Shown in pieces: positions 22,464 through 33,398 of a stretch of 64,000 bases of DNA; position 1 is the first letter of the stretch, and the number at the start of each line of letters is the position of its first letter. Source of the stretch: Euwallacea fornicatus (Eukaryota; Arthropoda; Insecta; Coleoptera; Curculionidae); NCBI RefSeq assembly GCF_040115645.1, contig NC_089546.1:3073001-3137000 (forward strand), written 5' to 3'. The position numbers and the translations under genes were made by a program. The notes under the pieces are model-generated. The model saw nothing but the letters and a program-made list of their open reading frames with translations, made no database searches and was not told the DNA's origin.

Positions 22464-25400
22464 TCATTCAATATCGATCAAGTAGGGGCTATCCAGTGCT
22501 CCAAAACCCGCAGCAACACCTCCCTCATTTGCAGTCGATACTTTCGTGCGAAGCATATGGCCTACTTGACGGTTAACCATAATTTTCTCAGAATCTCTGA
22601 CATAGACATCTTCTCAAGAGTGGGTCATTAAAAAAGGGGGGAAAAACTTACCCGATGACCACTCCAAACACCCCTAATTCAGAGACCATCTCTACTAATG
22701 GAGGAGGATTAGGACTTCCTGGACGGATCATATAACCCGTAGAAAATGGAGGATTTATTCTGAAATTGGTGACGAAAAGAATATACCATGAATGTCGAAT
22801 TTTGTAAAAATTTGAGCGTGACAAAAAAACGTCAATCCATTAACTATTTTATAAAAAAAAGTACTAATATGGATATTCCAAAAATGAGAAGTCAATTTTG
22901 GTAAGAGTCAAGATCCTATAGATGTCACTGGCATCATTTTACTAGAAATGTCAATATTGAGTTTATTGATACCAAATAAGCATTAGTTACTTTACAATAA
23001 ATGGCAAAAACCAAACCGTTCGATTTCGAAGTCGGATACCATTGAATATGTGTATACAGTCTCTATGTACCAAACTCGAGAATCCAAACTATAATTCCCA
23101 ACATTTTCTGTTACCTCTCCATAAGAATCCATGCAGTTCTCTCTTTACTGTCTTTCATTTTCAATATGGCGTCTCTAATCTCTGTTCCATAAATGTTATT
23201 GCCTCCTCCTTCTCTTTGTGGTTTTAAAACAAACCTAAACAAAAAAGATGCCAATTTTGAATTCTTTAATGACTTGGTATTGAAAAAGTTTAATATGATG
23301 TGCACTGTGCTATTAGGACGAATGGAAAATATCATATAGAACGAAGAACTTATAAGTTTCAGATTCATTTTCGCTTTGCTACAAAATTCATGAATAAAAG
23401 AAAATCAATAAAAATAAAAGTTCAGCTTAACTAATAAAACACCATTGCAAATTTTGAGATATTTAAATTCAAATCAGTACAGTTCGCCTTAAAATTAAAC
23501 GCATATTAAAAAGAATTGTAAAAATTCGTTACAAGTTATATGTGATATAATTTTTCAGGCGCGTCAATTAAACCAAAAGAAAAATAGTAATTTAAAAGTT
23601 CGGAAATTTAAGTGGAATTTCCAGTCGAAATGAATAAATTGAATAATAGAGAATACAAAAATAAAAATTAACAGTTTAATGTCTTCAAACTAAGCCAGAC
23701 AGGAGAGATGCTCAGTTTGTACTTTTCTACATTAAGATCTCAAAATGATTACATTTTTGATGATTTTATTCTTCATATGAGCCTCGAACGTTCACAGTCA
23801 AAATGAACGAGAAGATGTACAAAATCAGCGATTCCCTATAAGTAAATTAGAATTTAGAGGTTTTCACTACACAATGTTCTAAAATTCACAAAAAGCAATC
23901 GCATTACAATAGTCAATTAGAAAGATCCATTTAAAAGTTTTTAGCTGTAAAAATCAGTTACATTCTACCTTAGGTTAACTAAAATTTGGCACTGGAAGGG
24001 ATAATGGTTGTATCCTCCTCAAAAGTGGACACTACTGTCAATTTATTTTCAATTTAATTAAATCTCTGTGTACCATTTTATCGACTATCTCACAAAAAAT
24101 TAACAAAGCTATAACTCAGTCATTTATTTAGTACTTCTCTGTTAGGAACACGGGTAGAATAAAGACGTATTACTTCATATAAGTTCTGATTGTTTTGGAA
24201 ATACGCTTCAAGCATATCTGTAAATTCACTGTTCATCTTTAAATATTTTCAATTGATATTGGCACTTGATAATTTTCGCCAATAACAACGTTACTAACAA
24301 GAAATCATCTGTACTACGTGGCAAACAAAATTAATAACATCTATTTTGAACATTTATTGTGACATATTACTCACATATTTAAATTTTTGTCAGTTAAAAA
24401 CTGTTTTAATTTGTCATAAATTATTAAATTCAGAAAGACACTTTCTATTAAAAAAAAAATGGATTTATATAGAAAGTTCTGAAGTTTCCACCTGAAGCTG
24501 AAAAACTTGAGTTAAAAAAACGATATTATTTAAAAACCTGAACAATATAATTTTATTGGGTTTTTAGTTAATAAAAATTCGTACATAAATAACTCAGTTA
24601 TAGCTTCGCCCATTTTTTTTATATATATATTATTATATAAGGCAACTAGCATTAATACCTCTCCGGATCATCAAGGGCCATTTGTATAGCTTGATCCCCA
24701 GATTCGTCGAAATCCAATCCGTATAATCCGGTGAATACCTCCCGGACATCATTAATTTTTTTCGCTTCTGTAAGAAATAGTTCTAAGGCACCTGGTTTCG
24801 CTAACGCCTGTTGCACCTTCTTAGTTCCAGCTAAATGATATTGAATCGAAGGACATTTAATTGCCTGTGATCTTTAAGCAGAAATCGTTATTTTATTCGC
24901 ACTTTTCTAGATGTACCTTATTAAATACCTTTCGATAAGTAATCGCGCATCCCATTCCTTTTTACTCGGTATCTGTTCTGGTGAGTATGCGGATCGATAA
25001 TATACAACACTAACCACATAATCATCTCTACCAAAAAAATATACATTTCAACCTCCAATGAAAATAGCAATTCTTCAACATACATAATGAGTTGTTTGTC
25101 CTCCGTCAAACTACCTTCCTCATGCACCTTGGTCAAACTTTTCCTTATCAATTTTACTTTAGGATTTAGCCGCTTCAGTTCGAATTCATGAAACCTCTGA
25201 TCACAGATATTGTAAGTTACATCTTCAATTATCATTAAAATAACTGCGTTAGAATCTCCGTAAATTTTCCACGCTTCTAAAAGTCCTGTCGTTATCCCGG
25301 TTAAAGCATTATTTTCCGGTAACTAAGGATGTGCACAAATAAATGATGTGGGTTTTGAGATTAAGGAGCAAACTTACATTTTGAAGTTTATCATAATGCC

Positions 25401-27427
25401 CCAATTCCTCTAACACATATCTAAAAGAAATTCACCAATCAATAAAAGCATTCATGAATGAAGGTTTGGTGAATGTGACAAATTTTCAAGAGAAAAAAAC
25501 AAAATTAATGGAGTTATATTCATATTTAAAATTAATTTGCATTACCTATTACAAATTGAAACACCGTTTCCCACTCCCGCCAAGCTAACTGAGATAGTAT
25601 TGAACTCCACTTGTTTAATTTTATATTGATCACCATGCAACATATAGTCTGATCGGAATAATCCCAAAGATAGCTTCTAAAAAGAGAAATCAAAATTAAA
25701 TTCCGGCAAATTCAACTAAACTAGTGCAAATCATATATGTTCAATATTGATGGCAACAACAATTATGACACAATAGCACCCAACCTTCATTTTTAAATCT
25801 GATATCACACAAAAAGATGCACAGTTCTGGTTGGTGGGAAAAGTTGCAGTTATTAGTACTTTCAAATTTTAAAAAATTAAAATGGGATGATAAATCGTTA
25901 CCTATTTATATTTAATGAAGCCGGGCCTAGCCAACCAAAACCGGCAGCAATAGTGTTAAACTCAATTTGCTTCCAAGTATGCAATGAATCCAACATTAAG
26001 TCGTTGCGTACCAACCCTAAGCTAAGTGGCTAAATGAAGAAAACAAAAAACAATGAGTGACTAATGTGCAATGGAGTGATTGAACGGAAAAAATAGCTTA
26101 AATGAATAACACAATTTTTTAATTAAAATATATAGCTGTAAAATATTTTTAGACACATGATTGGAAACAAAAATACATATAAGGATACATGTTTACAAAA
26201 GGCAACATATTTTTATGAATTTATTTCTGTAAATCTATGAAAACATGAAAAAAAATGTAGTTGTGTAGTAAAATACTTAGAAATTGATGTATTTTATTAC
26301 CCCTCCAAACATTTAACATTCCCGAGTTTATGCAGAGGGCTGTTTACCTAGCCCGTTCATTAAAAGTTTACTAGGAACTAAAAGTGACACGAATTTGAAA
26401 ATTTTGAATCAAATCAACTCTACATATACTATTTAAAAAATATATTTACAATTTCCTGTCACATCCGGTTTAACCGGATATAGCTGTCAACCTGCTTATT
26501 TTAAATGGGTTTTAATTTACCAAAATAATATTTTGGGCCCCCAACATATTATTTATACAAGTATTTAAAACTATTTCAATTTTTTGAATTAGCGCAGCAT
26601 TGGAGCGAATTTTATACATAATGAAAGAATAAATTGGAAGTGAAGCATTTTAACATATTAATTTCTTTACATAAGCATATACATTCTCTGTAATAATATT
26701 TAATTTTTTTTTGTTTTGTTAATATATATATTAAGAATATTTAAAAAAATATTTATTAAAGCAAAAATTAATCAATAATAAAAAAAACCAACTTAATTGT
26801 ATCCACTCAATTATTGCATATAAAAATCTAAGAAGGTCAATATTTCAAAAACTATAATATTTTGCATAAGAATAAATATAGTTATATAAATTCAAAATGA
26901 CTCCATCTATTTCCAACTGAAAACTTTCCATCACTACTAAATACCCTGTTTAATAACCATTTCCAAAGAATTTCAAAAACAGAATAACTTTTATATACAA
27001 TTTTACCTGTGTGACTCCTTCATCCAATACAGTTTGCCAAATTTTATACAATTTCCCTGTAAATTCATCTACTTTTATTGTACCTTGTAAGGTATCTCTT
27101 AAAAATTGTTCATTATGAGCTACCCTGTGCATAAGTTCATTTAGTGTTGGCTAAAAGTTAATAATACTAATTATAATGAACACTTCTATACATTTTTTAA
27201 ATACTTACTTGGATATCAACGGCTTTTTGGAACTCTTTTCTAGGATAAGTTGAAGGTAATAATATAAAAGGAGCAAAACTTATAAAATCTTCAGAAAAAG
27301 AAGTCTTGGAACGAATTCCTATACCATGCATTATGGCCCAATCTTTAGATTTTGAAACTAGGTCTTTCAACTCCTTTTCATTAAGTGGAATTGGAATGCA
27401 ACTAGGAAGCCTTGCTAGCTGAGACAT
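22464..27427 (-). CDS. GSS: glutathione synthetase, tandem copy B (mutually exclusive exons)
   Basis: This is a second complete eukaryotic glutathione synthetase. Minus-strand exons: 27427-27209, 27150-27007, then either 26029-25902 or 25676-25546, then 25420-25378, 25322-25084, 25027-24929, 24871-24659, 23234-23115, 22759-22652, 22596-22464. The sum is 1446 nt (481 aa) or 1449 nt (482 aa). Every splice phase equals that of copy A, so the two are tandem duplicates. The proteins are clearly diverged and the introns are unrelated, so the duplication is not recent. Family landmarks are the glycine-rich ATP loop KPQREGGGNNIY (exon 8), YYRSAY of the substrate loop (exon 6), NEGGVAAG of the lid (last exon), and EFNTI with Mg ligands (exon 3). 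The microintron 25083-25028 is 56 nt. A possible non-coding first exon ends at about 29648, where the minus strand has a good donor. Confidence 0.9.
24060..24625. repeat. inverted-repeat block in GSS copy B intron
   Basis: A block at about 24103-24140 (…agctataactcag.catttatt) recurs inverted at about 24578-24612. The flanks on both sides are AT-rich. It may be a decayed MITE inside the 1.4 kb intron between exons 7 and 8. The boundaries are uncertain and nothing is encoded. Confidence 0.4.
25546..25676 (-). other. GSS: GSS copy B alternative exon 3b (serine-type pocket)
   Basis: This is a 131-nt exon with AG acceptor and GT donor, start phase 0 and end phase 2. Its fragments read LSLGLFRSDYML and QVEFNTISVSLAG. 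It is homologous to exon 3a at 25902-26029 and to human GSS 'LGLNRSDYM…EINTISASFGGL'. It keeps both serines (human Ser149 and Ser151, from memory of the structure) next to the metal-binding Asn. Including both alternative exons adds 259 nt and shifts the frame. Skipping both also shifts it. Mutually exclusive use is therefore the only productive choice. Confidence 0.8.
25902..26029 (-). other. GSS: GSS copy B alternative exon 3a (AAG-type pocket)
   Basis: This is a 128-nt exon with AG acceptor and GT donor, start phase 0 and end phase 2. Its fragments read LSLGLVRNDLML and QIEFNTIAAGFGWLG. It corresponds to the only exon-3 type present in copy A (15364-15237), with which it is nearly identical in protein. 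The Arg (VRND) and the metal-binding Glu and Asn are kept. The two pocket serines found in exon 3b are replaced by Ala and Gly. Confidence 0.8.
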
Positions 27428-28469
27428 GTTTTAAGATTCCTTAGCTTTGAATTTTCTAATCTGAAGTATTAAATTTAACTAAATATTGATTCCAAGTTAA
27501 ATTCTCTGCTCAAGGAACGATGAAGCTTTTCAAAACCCCTTAAACAAAATATATAATATGTTAAGACCTACTATAACCAGGCATGTAGAAAGTAGAGAAT
27601 ATGAATTTATATTTTTATAAATTATCCAAAAGAGTGCAGTAAACTGACAATTAATCTGAAAATGGCAAGACAAGGTACTTTGTTCTTTGATCAAATTCAA
27701 ATGGATTTTTTGAGTTTTTTATTCACTCATTGTGCCATTTTGTTTTTCCAATGTATACATATAAGTTTATGGAGGCGTGAGTCTCACAGACTAAACATAT
27801 AAACTAAATTCAGACAGACTTAATTTCTCTCATGTTCTGTCCTACTTAATTGGTAAATTAGGGTATTACTAGCACCTCACAAATAATGCTGACACATATA
27901 ATTAAAATACGTAGAAATAAATATCTCTCTAGTCTATGAAACTTGTCACACCCATTCTAGGGTTAGTATAGGTAATTAACTATGTCTCAACAACTTTAAA
28001 TAATGGAAGTTCAAAGGAAAAAATCTTATTCACAAACATGACCAAGAAAAACACAATAATCTATTCACCCTGCGTTAAAAAAAATATCTATTTAAGCAAA
28101 GTGTATTTGTAACCAATCAACTAACATTGTGGTAAGATAACTTGCTATTTTCCATTGTTATCATTTGGATAAGTTGTTATTCAATTTCTCAGTGTCCTTA
28201 TTGGTGGCTCAAATTGCAAATGTTCACTTAATAGACTAACAAAATACCCACAGAAATTTTTGTTTACTATTAAGTTAACTTTTAAAATTAAACTTTTTTG
28301 AAAGAATAGTAGTGGAGAATTTCAACATTTTTGTGGACTGTGAAATAGAAACCATTCATGTTTTTGAACAAAAAACACTTGTATTTTAATTTTTAGAGAC
28401 GTATTAAATAAAAACAATTTGAATAGTAATAAATTTTGAATTCTTTAAACTTTTCTTTGTATCACAAGA
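27428..28469. other. 5' flank/leader intron of GSS copy B
   Basis: Just before the ATG the minus strand reads 'ctaag|gaatcttaaaac', a possible 3' splice site. This stretch may therefore be the intron that follows a non-coding first exon. No open frame of interest was seen. Confidence 0.3.
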
Positions 28470-29263
28470 CAGGGTGTTTCATAACAGTATGATAAAAATT
28501 TACAAGGTCAATCTATAGAAGATTTTAAGAACAAAAGTTCATATAAATATGGCCCCTTTTTCACTTTGTGTCTAAAATACAGAGTGATCAAAAAAATACT
28601 TAAAATTTTTTTTTGTAATAAGCCTGTTTTAACATAAAAAATGTTTTTATCAAAAAGGGTAGAGTATAAAATAGGCGTAAACACTCATCTGCTAAGAGAA
28701 AAATAATGTCTTCAATTTCAGAAGTGGCACCCCCATTGATGTGTCCCTGAACATTTTTTACAAAAAGTATTTTATACTACTGGTTTTTTAAAATATACTT
28801 CTATTTTCTGAACACTATGTTTTAGTGATAAAAAAAAGTCTTTTGAATATTTTTCAGAAAGTTAACATAAAAAAGAATTAAATATTCTTTTCTAACTAAT
28901 ATTAAAACTACTAGACTAAATTAAGTATAATATTATAATATTTAATAGATTTTTTTTCACAGAAATTCAACATTCAGAAAATTGTTTTAATTTAAAACAA
29001 ACAACTGAGATATATTTTTCATTTAAAATGTTTAGGATCACATCAATGGGGATGTTTTCAATGAAATTAAAAAAGTTGCCTTCCTTTTAAAGATACATCT
29101 GTACACCTATTTTATGGTCCCCAATTTTCATCAAAATATTTAATGCCAGAATGAACATATTAGAAAAAAATTAAAAATATATTTCTTTAATCACCCTGTA
29201 TTTCAACAATGAAGCAAAAACAAACCCTTAATGAATTTTTGACACACTATTGTGAAACATCTT
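28470..29263. mobile_element. foldback MITE-like element
   Basis: The left end (CAGGGTGTTTCATAACAGT) and the right end (reverse complement of a GATGTTTCACAATAGT sequence) are inverted. Matching sub-blocks continue inward for much of the roughly 790-bp length. Examples are 'acagagtgat.aa' against 'acagggtgattaa', 'cataaaataggcgta' against 'cataaaataggtgta', and 'ccccattgatgtg'. No coding sequence is present. It lies between GSS copy B and the COX6C gene, probably inside the leader intron of copy B. Confidence 0.65.
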
Positions 29264-29599
29264 AAATTATATATTCATTTTTATGTTATATTTAAGACAG
29301 TTCTAAAAAGCCAATCCTACCAGTTCTTGAATATTATTCTTGAGAAAGAACATTTTGTAATAGAAATTCAATTAGAATATGACAAAGCATAAATAACTAT
29401 ATAGATAGTTGTTTGAATTATTATGCAAGTTATACAGATAAAATCACTTAACAATAAATTATCTAATGTTGGATTTTGAAAAGCCTAACTAAATCAACAA
29501 TAGCAGTTAATTATTAGATGTCATTTCCAAGCAAATTATACATGTGGTAGCGTAACTAATTACGAATTAAATACTTACACATCATATACGAAATAATTA

Positions 29600-30170
29600 A
29601 TAATATGAAAGAAATATTAAAAACTATAGAATATAGATATAACTTACCTAGTAAATAGAACAAAACACAAATAACTATCATAAAACATTAATAATACAAA
29701 CTCTTTTCTTTATAATTTTAATTATTCTTAAATCTTATTCAAAAATCGTAACAATTTAAAAACTTGACAAGTTTTGTGAATTTTATTTTGAATTTGTAAT
29801 ATACCAATTTTATTTGTTTACTTTTGTTGACAACTGTGAATGACTGAATGAAATGAAAATGACTGACATGTTGACTTTTTGTGCGAAACATTTTCCTTTT
29901 ACCATACTGACTTTTCAATACTTAAAAAATTCCAAAACAATCCAAATTAGTATTTCCGTTCTTTTCTGTTTTTAACGATTTATTATACATGTTAGCCTCG
30001 AAATATACTAAAAATAACGGATTGTGGAGCACTTCCTTAACCCACATTTTGAATGCGCAGCACAGCATGCATAGGCAGGGGATGAGCCGGAATAGTTAGA
30101 GTTGTTGCGGGCATCGATCACGTCGTTATCGAGAAGTCGTGATATTTGGTATTCGTAATATCGTAAGGTA
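29600..30170. promoter_or_regulatory. probable divergent promoter region (GSS copy B / COX6C)
   Basis: A minus-strand donor (ctag|gtaagtt) at about 29648 suggests the end of a GSS copy B leader exon. A plus-strand donor (atc|gtaagg) at about 30163 suggests the end of a COX6C leader exon. Between them is a block of higher GC and CpG content than its surroundings (about 30040-30140). The two genes would then be transcribed divergently from an interval of several hundred bases. This is inferred from splice signals only; no core promoter motif is assigned. Confidence 0.35.
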
Positions 30171-30571
30171 ATTGGTATTATAAGAAAAGGGATTTGGAAT
30201 TTTCCATAGACCAGAATTTTCTTATTTTCAATAAATTACGTTTCCATTGCCATATATCATAAAAGTTTTATTTTCAATAACAATTGAATTTTACTTTTTA
30301 ATAATTTACTCGAATTAATACTGAGAGTTGTATTCCTATCTTTTTGAAGTGAGTTTTTGTAATTATTATTTTACGTTCCTGTAACCATTGCAGTATTTAC
30401 CTTTTATTTTTTAACTGACAGTCCTCTAACCCCATCACAAATTTTCAGCATTACATAACTTTGAATCACAGCAAATTTTAGAGAATTGACTGTGTTAAGA
30501 CCATTTTTTTTATCATTTTACTTCAAAGATATAATACAGTAATTTATTTTCATAAAACCAGGTAACCAATA

Positions 30572-31705
30572 ATGGCCGGAGGAAAAGTATCTACTGTTGC
30601 AAAACCACAAATCCGAAGCCTTCTTAGGACTCAAATTAAACTGAATTTGATTGTTGCTCTTGGTATGTGTACTGTTGCAGCAGTAGCAATGAAGGTCTTA
30701 TATAATGATAAGAGGAAGGAAGCATACGCTAACTTCTATAAGTAAGTATCCTAAAGTTAGGTTGAGTACTGAGTAAGAACGATGTTGAAACTCATATGAG
30801 TTTTGTTGAAACAGAAAAGTAAACCAATTCTAGATTATTAGAAATATGTGTGTAGACTTCTAAAAAATTTTCCAACTTACTGAGTAAATATTTTTTAATG
30901 TCTAAAATAGGATTACCTTCCATTTCACATCTAAGAATGGCTCTCATACATTGAATAAATGAATCCTTTTGCACAAACTCTTTTTTAAAACAATTCAGAG
31001 GAACATGATATTCCACTTTCCTTGTGTTTAACCTAGCATGCATTTAAGCAATATATCAAGAAAATATTATGCTTTCTGTTATACTTCAACACTCAAAATT
31101 GACAAAGTCCTTGCCCCCATAGCATTTTTAAACTGAACTTAGACATCCTAGAAACTTAGCTATCTCATTTTCCAATTATCTGATTGGAAATTTTGGGATC
31201 TTAACACTATTAGAAGTGCTAAGGTGTTTAAACAAGTAAGGCTCTTGACAAAGCAACTTACAGAACAACAAGTAAATGAACTTGTTTTAATTTGAAAACT
31301 TAAGTGAAAGTCTAATGAATTAGACTATTTTTGCAAGAACTATATTACTTATGACCTTTGATTGGCGATTTTGGTTGTTTTGTTCAGTTTACTAGGTTAT
31401 GCTTTGCATATTTAGGCCATCCCACTACTATCTGAAATAATTGCATTTTTAACACCTGTATTAATCTACATTTTACTTTCAACAATTTTGCTAGAGCAAA
31501 AAATTGACAGGTATTAAGTTGTAAGAAAATATACCTACACTTTTTTTGTGATGTATATATATGCATAATTAGTCAAAGAGTTCAAAACATTATTATTTAT
31601 TGATATAACTTATGCAATATTTGTTTCAAATTATGTTTCAGGAACTATGATATCAACAAGGAGTTTGAGAAAATGAGAGCAAAGGGTTTGTTCGATTCCT
31701 GTTAA
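30572..31705 (+). CDS. COX6C: cytochrome c oxidase subunit 6C (cyclope), 77 aa
   Basis: This encodes a small nuclear-encoded subunit of respiratory complex IV in the mitochondrial inner membrane. There are two coding exons, 30572-30741 and 31642-31705, with a 900-nt GT-AG intron and 234 nt in total. The protein starts MAGGKVSTVAKPQIRSLL and has one transmembrane segment (about residues 27-43, LNLIVALGMCTVAAVAM). The family tail FYKNYD…FEKMR.KG follows and the protein ends FDSC. Length and layout match the insect cyclope/COX6C family (about 75-77 aa). The ATG lies 11 nt after a good 3' splice site (aaaccag at 30560-30561), so a leader exon is likely. AATAAA at 31811-31816 is the probable poly(A) signal. 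It looks intact. Confidence 0.93.
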
Positions 31706-31810
31706 ATACTTAAAATATTCCCTAGGAAACTGGTAGATCTTCTCCTATAGTAATCTCGCAAAATATCGTTGAATACCACTCATTCTACAATAATGTATTT
31801 ATTTTGTTCC

Positions 31811-31816
31811 AATAAA
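31811..31816 (+). terminator. probable poly(A) signal of COX6C
   Basis: A canonical AATAAA lies 106 nt after the COX6C stop codon, a normal 3'UTR distance for a small insect gene. Confidence 0.6.
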
Positions 31817-33139
31817 ATTTAGTGCTATCAAAAATAACTTTCGTCATATTTCATTTCAACAAAAAACATGGTTTTAATCTTTCAAAAAAGAACAGCCTAT
31901 AATGTTATCCTTTAATGATATGAATTTTATTTCCACCATTGAAAATTATTTAACATCTCTGGAGTTAAGGATGAAATAAAGATACTTAAAAAAATGTTTA
32001 ATTAAAACATACGACATTTTTGCTTGCTTCAAAAACGATACAGTATACAATAAAATTAAGAAAATTCTGTAATTTTTTTCTCATGAAGTGTACAAAAAGT
32101 AATTGCATTTTAAATAAAAAACATGATCAACTTTTGCATTTTTCTGATATCAAATAAATTTCTCAATCCTTTGATATCTTGTACACTTTATTTTTTCTAT
32201 CATATCCACGCACGGCAGTTTCTGGTTATTGTCAACAGAATGTAGATAATAGTTACTATTTTATTATCTCTTTAAAATAAAAAAGTGAAATCAAGACCTT
32301 CAACAGTTCAAAAAAACTCAACAAAGATGCTCCATAAATCTTTTTTTGAATTGTTAAAATGAAAGCTTGCTATTTACAATTCTATTTCTCCTCACCGTAT
32401 CTAGCGGCAAAACTCGATGCTTACACATCGACTGGTCATTTTTGTGTGCCGGTGCGGAATAATTATACGCGAACAAAAATACATTTTTTTATTAAACTTC
32501 TCAAAAATGCAAGAGTAGAAATTGGGTTAAATTATGATATAGAGCTTTTTCATGTAAGAGGAGAATCTGCCAGAATTGAGATATGAATGAATAAATGGAA
32601 ATGACCAGTTTCACATCGCCTTTACGTATTAGTCCTCAGAGGTAATAAATATAGACGTACAGCGACACAAACGCCTATGATAGCGTCGAGGCTATCTACC
32701 ACGTTAAGCATATCACTTAGATGAATAGTCAATGAGTCTTTTTCAGATTGCCGTAGTTACAGTGTATTGGCTGAACGTAGATTATACTTAAATTCTATAT
32801 CCAACAAAGGTAATTGTTGGATATTCCGTCCATAAAAAAACCATCATCTGCGGATGATGGATGCCAGGCTCTAAGCATTCGGGCATCCTACCAAACCAGA
32901 GAATGCTGTACATAGGCGTAACTTACAGTACATTACATCATGATGAAGGGAAGTCAAATATTAGTGAAATACACTTTACAACACTTTAATTTTGGTACAA
33001 GATAATATACGAACAAGTACGTTTGAAACTTGCTTCACGATCGAGTTCATTCAAAAGTTACTAGTTTCTTATCCTGTATACACCTCGCTAGCACAACCAT
33101 ATCTAGAAATGCCCCTTAAAATAAAACTTGAAACACTAT
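31817..33139. other. intergenic, with two small hairpins
   Basis: No gene is supported. Two perfect short stem-loops sit close together. One has 10-nt arms at 32797-32806 and 32815-32824 (ATATCCAACA). The other has 8-nt arms at 32841-32848 and 32853-32860 (CCATCATC). The open frame at 32359-32586 has no recognised domain. Confidence 0.4.
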
Positions 33140-33398
33140 GTTGATTTGTTAAATTACAAATCAATGTACAAAATTAGAATCTAAATAGTAATAGATAAAT
33201 AATAATTTCGGCATGATTGACTCATATTGTGTACGCATCAAATTGATTCACATGTATATAAAAAGGGAAATATTTCTTGTAATCTTTCACGATTCTCGTA
33301 CCGCAGCAGTGTTTGTACCGTTTATAAGTAAAGTCGGTTGGTGCATTCTTGTTTTGTTAATCCCAATTTCCGATAAATATATTCGTAATTTCCAACAC
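33140..33398. repeat. dispersed 260-bp repeat, copy 2
   Basis: This is the second copy of the repeat at 19831-20088, in the same orientation, with near end-to-end similarity. The 78-codon open frame at 33213-33449 runs through it, but the frame is not conserved in copy 1, so it is not a gene. Confidence 0.7.

Noticed and set aside
24921..25235. Continuous 104-codon frame read through glutathione synthetase exons 5 and 6
   Set aside because: The frame runs through a 56-nt intron. Removing it restores the conserved family sequence, and copy A shows the same structure.
30792..31043. 83-codon minus-strand open frame in the COX6C intron
   Set aside because: No domain, no start or splice context, and AT-rich composition like the rest of the intron.
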